NCBI GenBank assembly: GCA_019245555.1
Contig: JAFARH010000118.1
Location: 1 to 9,813 of the forward strand
Length of the DNA stretch: 9,813 bases
Reading direction: 5' to 3'
DNA from: Betaproteobacteria bacterium
GTDB taxonomy: Bacteria; Pseudomonadota; Gammaproteobacteria; Burkholderiales; SG8-39
The translations under genes were made by a program, and so were the position numbers. This document shows positions 5,884-9,813 of this stretch, in pieces; within the stretch, counting starts at the first letter, position 1; every line of letters begins with the position of its first letter. Below the pieces are notes generated by a model. The model saw only the letters and a list, made by a program, of their open reading frames with translations. It was not told where the DNA came from and did no database searches.

Positions 5884-6626
5884 CGCGCGGCCTGCACCAT
5901 CAGCGCCTTCATCTGGCGCACCGCCTCGCGCATACCGACGAACACGGCGCGGCTGACGATGGCGTGGCCGATGTGCAGCTCGCGGATACCGTCCAGTGCG
6001 GCGATCGGTTGGACGTTGAAGTAGTTGAGCGCATGTCCGGCGTTGAAGCGCATGCCGAGCTTGCGGATGGCGTCGCCCGCCGCCTGGATACGTTTGAGCT
6101 CCGCGACGACCTGCGGAGTCTCGGCGTCACGCCCCTTCGAATGGAACGTGTGCGCATAAGGCCCGGTATGGATCTCGCACACCGAAGCGCCGACGCGCGC
6201 TGCCGCCTCCACTTGCTTCAGCTCGGCATCGATGAAGACCGATACGACGATGCCGGCATCCTTCAGCCGCTTTACAGCGCTAGTGACAACCTTCTCATTG
6301 CGAACGATGTCGAGCCCGCCTTCGGTGGTGATCTCCGCGCGGCCTTCGGGCACGAGCATCGCCATCTCCGGCTTGATCCGGCTGGCGATGCCGACCATCT
6401 CGTCGGTCGCCGCCATTTCCAGATTCAGGCGGATGTGCGTCAGCTCTCGCAGGCGCCGCACGTCCTCGTCCTGGATGTGGCGACGGTCTTCGCGCAGGTG
6501 GCAGGTTATGCCGTCGGCGCCGCCGAGATGCGCCTCCACCGCAGCCCAGACCGGGTCCGGCTCGTAGGTGCGGCGAGCCTGGCGCACGGTTGCGACGTGG
6601 TCAACGTTGACACCCAGCTCGATCAT
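5880..6626 (-). CDS. pdxJ: Pyridoxine 5'-phosphate synthase
   Basis: PdxJ condenses 3-amino-1-hydroxyacetone-1-phosphate with 1-deoxyxylulose-5-phosphate to make pyridoxine 5'-phosphate in the DXP-dependent vitamin B6 pathway. The 248-residue protein is a TIM barrel starting LGVNVDHVATVRQARR. It carries DGITCHLREDRRHI with H43, LNLEMAAT with E70, EIHTGPYA at 151-158 and FNAGHALN with H198; these match the catalytic residues H45, E72 and H193 of E. coli PdxJ. The start is ATG 6626, ten bases after the recO stop. The pairing pdxJ-acpS is conserved in many proteobacteria. Confidence 0.97.
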   Translation of the reverse strand: MIELGVNVDHVATVRQARRTYEPDPVWAAVEAHLGGADGITCHLREDRRHIQDEDVRRLRELTHIRLNLEMAATDEMVGIASRIKPEMAMLVPEGRAEITTEGGLDIVRNEKVVTSAVKRLKDAGIVVSVFIDAELKQVEAAARVGASVCEIHTGPYAHTFHSKGRDAETPQVVAELKRIQAAGDAIRKLGMRFNAGHALNYFNVQPIAALDGIRELHIGHAIVSRAVFVGMREAVRQMKALMVQAAR

Positions 6627-6636
6627 AGATGCGCGA

Positions 6637-7305
6637 TCACAGCTCGTTCAGCTCCATCAGGACGCTGCGCGTGTGCAGCACCTGCCCATGCAGGCGCTGA
6701 CCGATCAGCGCACGCATAAGGTAGCGCGCCTCGTCGCGGGTTTCACTGCGGCTATAGTCGTCCGCCGCAAGGTCGAGGAGCGTCCTGCCGCTCACCCGCA
6801 AGTCGCCCCGCGCAGCGCGAACCGGGCCGCGGTCGGGCTCATAGACGTAAGACTCGGTGGCCTCGATGGGATCACCGGAGAGCGCCTCGCGGTCGAGGAG
6901 CGGCGCGTATCCCAGCTCGGCAAGGAGCCGCTTCTCGAAGCTGCGCAGAACCGCCGAATAGGCGTCGTAAAGGCCCTCGTGCGGGTCCTCGCGCGGGAGA
7001 AGGCGCAGGATCAGCTCGTTCAAGTAGAAGCCGCACATCAACCCGCGGCCGGCGAGAGGCTGGAGCGCACCGCCCCACTCCGCCTGCATGAGATTGGAAA
7101 GCTCGGCCGAGCCACTCCAGCCCAGCCGCAGCGGATGGAAGGCGAGCAGGACACCGCGCATGGCCGAGCGCGGTCGACGCGCACCGCGGGCGAGCAGCGA
7201 CACACGACCATGCCGGTGCGTGAAGGCCTCGACGATGAGGCTCGTCTCCTTGTACGGGTACGTGTGGAGCACATATCCGGGCTCGTGGTCGGCGCGCTTT
7301 TTCAC
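6637..7305 (-). CDS. recO: DNA repair protein RecO
   Basis: RecO helps RecR load RecA on SSB-coated single-stranded DNA and anneals complementary strands in the RecF pathway. The 222-residue protein has the N-terminal OB-fold (about 10-85) with GYVLHTYPYKETSLIVEAFT and GRVSLLARGARRPRS. A helical C-terminal part contains LCG-like MCGFYLNELILRLLP, FEKRLLAELGYAP and a final RSVLMEL. The zinc-finger cysteines found in some RecO proteins are absent. GTG 7305 overlaps the era stop as GTGA. It is about 20 residues shorter than E. coli RecO (242); the missing part seems to lie before SFEKRLLAELGY (about residue 118). The call rests on these motifs and on the era-recO-pdxJ order. Confidence 0.92.
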   Translation of the reverse strand: MKKRADHEPGYVLHTYPYKETSLIVEAFTHRHGRVSLLARGARRPRSAMRGVLLAFHPLRLGWSGSAELSNLMQAEWGGALQPLAGRGLMCGFYLNELILRLLPREDPHEGLYDAYSAVLRSFEKRLLAELGYAPLLDREALSGDPIEATESYVYEPDRGPVRAARGDLRVSGRTLLDLAADDYSRSETRDEARYLMRALIGQRLHGQVLHTRSVLMELNEL

Positions 7306-8183
7306 TCGTACCCCAATTGTCGCAGCACACGCGCGTCATCCGTCCACGCGCGCCGCACCTTGACCCACACGCCGAGATAGACCTTGCCGTCGAACAACCG
7401 CTCGAGATCCTTGCGCGCGGCGGTGGCCATCGCTTTAAGCCGCTCGCCGCCCTTGCCGAGGATGATCGCCTTCTGGCTATCGCGCTCGACAAGGATGCTC
7501 GCTTCGATGCGCCGCAGGCGCCCTTCTTCCTTGAAGCTGTCGACCACCACCTCGCAGCGATAAGGAAGCTCTTCGCCCAGCGTTTCAAAGATTTTTTCAC
7601 GCAGCGCCTCGGCAGCGAAAAAGCGCTCATCGCGATCGGTGAGCTGGTCCTCGGGATAGGCGGCGGGTCCTTGCGGGAGTGCGGCTGCAATGACACGAAG
7701 CAGCTCGGGCAAGTTCCTGCCGCTTTTGGCGCTGACCGGCACCAGCGCAGCGAACTCGCGGGTCTTGGCCAGCCGATCAAGGAACGGGATGAGGTCGCCG
7801 CTCCGCTTGACCGTATCCACCTTGTTGATCACGGCGATCACCTTCTGCCCGGCCGGGATGCGCTCCAGTGCTGCGCCATCTTCCGGCACAAACCGCAGTG
7901 CCTCTACGACGAAGAGAACCACATCCGCCTGGCTCGCCGCTTCGCCGACGCGGCGGTTGAGGGCCTTGTGCAGCACGCTCTTCAACCGCGGCGGGTTGCC
8001 CGGCGCGTCGACGAAGATGTACTGGCATTCCGGGCGCGTGAGGATTCCGGAAATGAGATGACGAGTGGTCTGCGGACGCGCGGAGACGATGGACAGCTTC
8101 TCGCCGACCAAGCGGTTGAGCAGGCTCGACTTGCCGGTGTTCGGGCGGCCGACCAGCGCGACCGTGCCGCAGCGGTGACTCAA
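7302..8183 (-). CDS. era: GTPase Era
   Basis: Era is an essential GTPase that binds the 3' end of 16S rRNA and aids 30S subunit assembly. Counting from TTG 8183 (293 residues), the GTPase motifs are G1 GRPNTGKS (12-19), a G2 region RPQTTRH (36-42), G3 DAPG (59-62), G4 NKVD (120-123) and G5 SAK (151-153). A C-terminal KH domain contains ILGKGGERLK (241-250) and ends WVKVRRAWTDD...LGYE. G3 has Ala where Era normally has Thr (DTPG). The longer upstream frame is a shadow of rnc. TTG 8183 fits the family N-terminus, overlaps the rnc stop as TTGA, and has GGAG (8192-8189) five bases upstream. Confidence 0.96.
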   Translation of the reverse strand: MSHRCGTVALVGRPNTGKSSLLNRLVGEKLSIVSARPQTTRHLISGILTRPECQYIFVDAPGNPPRLKSVLHKALNRRVGEAASQADVVLFVVEALRFVPEDGAALERIPAGQKVIAVINKVDTVKRSGDLIPFLDRLAKTREFAALVPVSAKSGRNLPELLRVIAAALPQGPAAYPEDQLTDRDERFFAAEALREKIFETLGEELPYRCEVVVDSFKEEGRLRRIEASILVERDSQKAIILGKGGERLKAMATAARKDLERLFDGKVYLGVWVKVRRAWTDDARVLRQLGYE

Positions 8184-8842
8184 AGCTTCTCCAGCATGGC
8201 GCGCGCGGCCTCCTGCTCGGCGCGCTGCCGCGAGCTGCCTGTGCCGCGGGAAGTAATGTCGCCGACCGCGCATTCGACGTCGAACGACTGCCGGTGGGCC
8301 GCGCCGTGCACGGAGAGCACTCTGTATGCGGGCAGCGGGCGGTGCGCAGCCTGCAGCTTCTCCTGCAGCTCGGTCTTCGCGTCCTTTGCGGCGCGATCGG
8401 GGTCGAGGGCATCGAAGCGCCGTGCAAAGGCGACCCGCACGGCCGTGCGTGCGGGATCGTAGCCGCCGTCGATGAAGATCGCGCCGAATACCGCCTCCAA
8501 CGCGTCGGCGAGGATCGAGGCACGCGGCTCCGCTGCCGCCGCGAGCTCGCCTTCGCCGAGCCGGACGAGCGACGCCAAGCCGAGCTCGCGAGCGAGCTCG
8601 GCAAGCGCTTCCTCCCGCACAAGGCTCGCACGGAGCCGAGTCAGCTTGCCTTCGGAGAGCCTCGGAAAGCGCGCGTACAGCTCTTCGGCCACTGCGCAGC
8701 CCAGCACGCCGTCGCCGAGGAATTCAAGCCTTTCGTTGTGGTCCGCGCCGCGGCTGCGGTGCGTCAGCGCCTGCTCCAGAAGCTGGGGCCGCGAGAAACG
8801 GTGCCCCAGTCGTTCTTCCAGATCGGGCTGTTCCAGTCCGAT
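8180..8842 (-). CDS. rnc: Ribonuclease III, probably starting at an ATC codon
   Basis: RNase III cleaves double-stranded RNA, including the 16S and 23S precursors. Read from 8842 the product is 220 residues (E. coli 226), beginning M/I-GLEQPDLEERLGHRF, with the signature NERLEFLGD at 36-44. The catalytic acids E40, D44, D113 and E116 are all present, and a double-stranded RNA-binding domain spans about 156-220. No ATG, GTG or TTG exists in frame between the TAG at 8845-8843 and GTG 8707. Starting at GTG 8707 would remove the catalytic signature, so it cannot be the real start. ATC 8842 directly follows the DUF4845 stop and lies seven bases after GGAGG. CTG 8836 is a weaker alternative. A sequencing error (ATG read as ATC) or TAG readthrough from DUF4845 would also explain it. 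The gene function is firm; the start is not. Confidence 0.92.
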   Translation of the reverse strand: MGLEQPDLEERLGHRFSRPQLLEQALTHRSRGADHNERLEFLGDGVLGCAVAEELYARFPRLSEGKLTRLRASLVREEALAELARELGLASLVRLGEGELAAAAEPRASILADALEAVFGAIFIDGGYDPARTAVRVAFARRFDALDPDRAAKDAKTELQEKLQAAHRPLPAYRVLSVHGAAHRQSFDVECAVGDITSRGTGSSRQRAEQEAARAMLEKL

Positions 8843-9199
8843 CTACTGGCCTCCGGCCGAGGCCGCGTAGTCGATGTATAGGCCCACGTTCTTGAAGAGC
8901 GGCACTTCCTTGCGGTAGGAGAAGGCGATCGTTACCGCGTTGCCGTCCTTGCCGATGTCCAGGTCTGCCGGCTTGATCGTAGTGATATCGTCGATGTTCG
9001 AGCGATTCTCGAAGGCGCGGCGGATATCGGCGGGTGAACCGTTCGGCATGTCACGGGCAATCGCATCGATCGCTTTCTGCGCGGAGCGGAATTCCAGGAA
9101 GGAGGGAACGACCTTCATGCCGAACAGCGCTACCACGGCAAGCACTACCAGTACGGCGATCAGGGCCATGATGCTGACCCCTCTTTGGCTGTTGAGCAT
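8843..9199 (-). CDS. DUF4845 family small membrane protein
   Basis: The 118-residue protein has one N-terminal membrane segment (VSIMALIAVLVVLAVVALFG, about 8-27) and a soluble domain with FLEFRSAQKAIDAIA and FSYRKEVPLFKNVGLYIDY. It matches the DUF4845 proteins that lie between lepB and rnc in betaproteobacteria and some other proteobacteria. Function is unknown. The N-terminus (QRG followed by a hydrophobic stretch) resembles a type IV prepilin leader, but the Glu at +5 of the mature protein is missing (Ala instead), so processing by prepilin peptidase is doubtful. The start is ATG 9199 with GGAGG (9209-9205) five bases upstream. The longer upstream frame is a shadow of lepB. Its TAG stop is in the same frame as rnc, which follows at once. 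Confidence 0.9.
   Translation of the reverse strand: MLNSQRGVSIMALIAVLVVLAVVALFGMKVVPSFLEFRSAQKAIDAIARDMPNGSPADIRRAFENRSNIDDITTIKPADLDIGKDGNAVTIAFSYRKEVPLFKNVGLYIDYAASAGGQ
8850..8854 (-). promoter_or_regulatory. Ribosome binding site deciding the rnc start
   Basis: GGAGG on the minus strand lies within the last codons of the DUF4845 gene. Seven bases (CCAGTAG) separate it from the ATC codon at 8842. This is ideal spacing for initiation there and is the main reason for choosing that codon. Confidence 0.6.
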
Positions 9200-9213
9200 G
9201 CTCTCCTCCCTTG

Positions 9214-9813
9214 CTAGTGGAACGAGCCGAAGCGCCCGAGCTCGCCGAGGTTCAGCCAGATGAAGAAGGCCTTGCCGACGATGTTTTCGTCCGGGACGAA
9301 GCCCCAGACGCGGCTGTCGCTCGAGTTGTCGCGGTTGTCGCCCATCACGAAATAGTGGCCTGGCGGCACGGTGCACGTCAGGCCCGCGCTATTGTAGTTG
9401 CAATTGCCGCCCCCGGCTCGCGTCGGCAGGACGCCCGCGGGCGCGTCGTCCTCGAGCAGTATTTCATGCTGCACGCTGCCGAGCGTCTCGATGTAGCGGC
9501 GGGAAAACTGCATGCGCTCGCGGGACGGGTAGTCGTCGATCTGCCTCGTCTGCACCAGCTGGCCGCTGATGGTGAGCCGTTTGTTGCGGTACTCGACCTT
9601 GTCGCCTGGCAGGCCGACGACGCGTTTGATGTAGTCGAGCGACGGATCTTCGGGGTAGCGGAACACCATCACGTCGCCACGCTCCGGATTATTCAGCTGG
9701 ATCACTTTCTTGTTCGCCACCGGCAGGCGGATACCGTAGGTGAACTTGTTCACGAGGATGAAATCGCCGACGAGGAGCGTCGGCACCATCGATGACGACG
9801 GGATTTTGAACGG
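9214..9813 (-). CDS. lepB: Signal peptidase I (partial; N-terminus outside the window)
   Basis: LepB removes signal peptides from exported proteins at the periplasmic face of the inner membrane. The 199 residues visible here begin at PFKIPSSSMVPTL, which holds the nucleophilic Ser (fragment residue 8, just before Met). The general base Lys is K63 in DYIKRVVGLPGD. The box E motif GDNRDNSSDSRVWGFVP starts at 158, and the protein ends IWLNLGELGRFGSFH. C138 and C147 could form the periplasmic disulfide seen in E. coli LepB. The membrane anchors and true start lie beyond position 9813. The stop is 14 nt before the DUF4845 start. It is the first visible gene of the minus-strand operon, often headed by lepA. 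Confidence 0.97.
   Translation of the reverse strand, partial: PFKIPSSSMVPTLLVGDFILVNKFTYGIRLPVANKKVIQLNNPERGDVMVFRYPEDPSLDYIKRVVGLPGDKVEYRNKRLTISGQLVQTRQIDDYPSRERMQFSRRYIETLGSVQHEILLEDDAPAGVLPTRAGGGNCNYNSAGLTCTVPPGHYFVMGDNRDNSSDSRVWGFVPDENIVGKAFFIWLNLGELGRFGSFH

Noticed and set aside
8184..8273. A longer N-terminus for Era starting near 8273.
   Set aside because: The extra residues are Arg- and Ala-rich and overlap the RNase III RNA-binding domain. The family N-terminus fits TTG 8183, which has its own ribosome binding site.
7317..8462. A 381-codon plus-strand open frame opposite era and rnc.
   Set aside because: It is antisense to two conserved genes, with shadow-like composition and no ribosome binding site I could identify.
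8180..8707. RNase III starting at GTG 8707.
   Set aside because: This would remove most of the NERLEFLGD signature with catalytic residues E40 and D44, and the sequence upstream to 8842 is clearly RNase III.
4490..9813. Possible novel defence or mobile system hidden in the minus-strand block.
   Set aside because: Every gene is a recognised housekeeping gene in a familiar order with normal lengths; no transposase, integrase, direct repeats or CRISPR-like spacing was seen.

Overview
This is a chromosomal housekeeping region from a GC-rich proteobacterium, most probably an uncultured betaproteobacterium. The strongest indication is the minus-strand gene order lepB - DUF4845 - rnc - era - recO - pdxJ - acpS - nagZ, which is typical of Betaproteobacteria. 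A second minus-strand block, uvrC - pgsA - tRNA-Gly(GCC), is also a familiar proteobacterial arrangement. I see no mobile element, CRISPR array, phage gene or defence system. Almost all of the window is coding, with tight 4-nt overlaps between genes.

Layout from left to right: (1) a Rho-independent terminator (1-40), tRNA-Gly (49-124), pgsA (142-714) and uvrC (711-2492), all on the minus strand; (2) a divergent promoter region of about 60 bp; (3) a short plus-strand run of efp (2555-3121), an EamA-type membrane transporter (3121-4017) and an exported DUF1330 protein (4059-4445), ending at a strong terminator (4468-4490); (4) the convergent minus-strand operon, read right to left, lepB (partial), DUF4845, rnc, era, recO, pdxJ, acpS and nagZ (4490-9813).

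The large operon groups protein export (LepB), RNA processing and ribosome assembly (RNase III, Era), DNA repair (RecO), vitamin B6 synthesis (PdxJ), acyl carrier protein activation (AcpS) and cell-wall recycling (NagZ). The smaller block pairs nucleotide excision repair (UvrC) with phosphatidylglycerol synthesis (PgsA) and a glycine tRNA that seems to have its own promoter inside the end of pgsA.

I did not find an undescribed system. The points worth a second look are small. Two convincing genes, rnc and the EamA transporter, have no ATG, GTG or TTG at the position where homology and the ribosome binding site place their starts; the codons there are ATC and GTC. EF-P looks like the alphaproteobacterial type but carries Arg at the tip position that is normally Lys in that type. 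The pgsA stop codon appears to double as part of an extended -10 promoter for tRNA-Gly. The uvrC and efp promoters appear to interleave. RecO looks short by roughly one helix.
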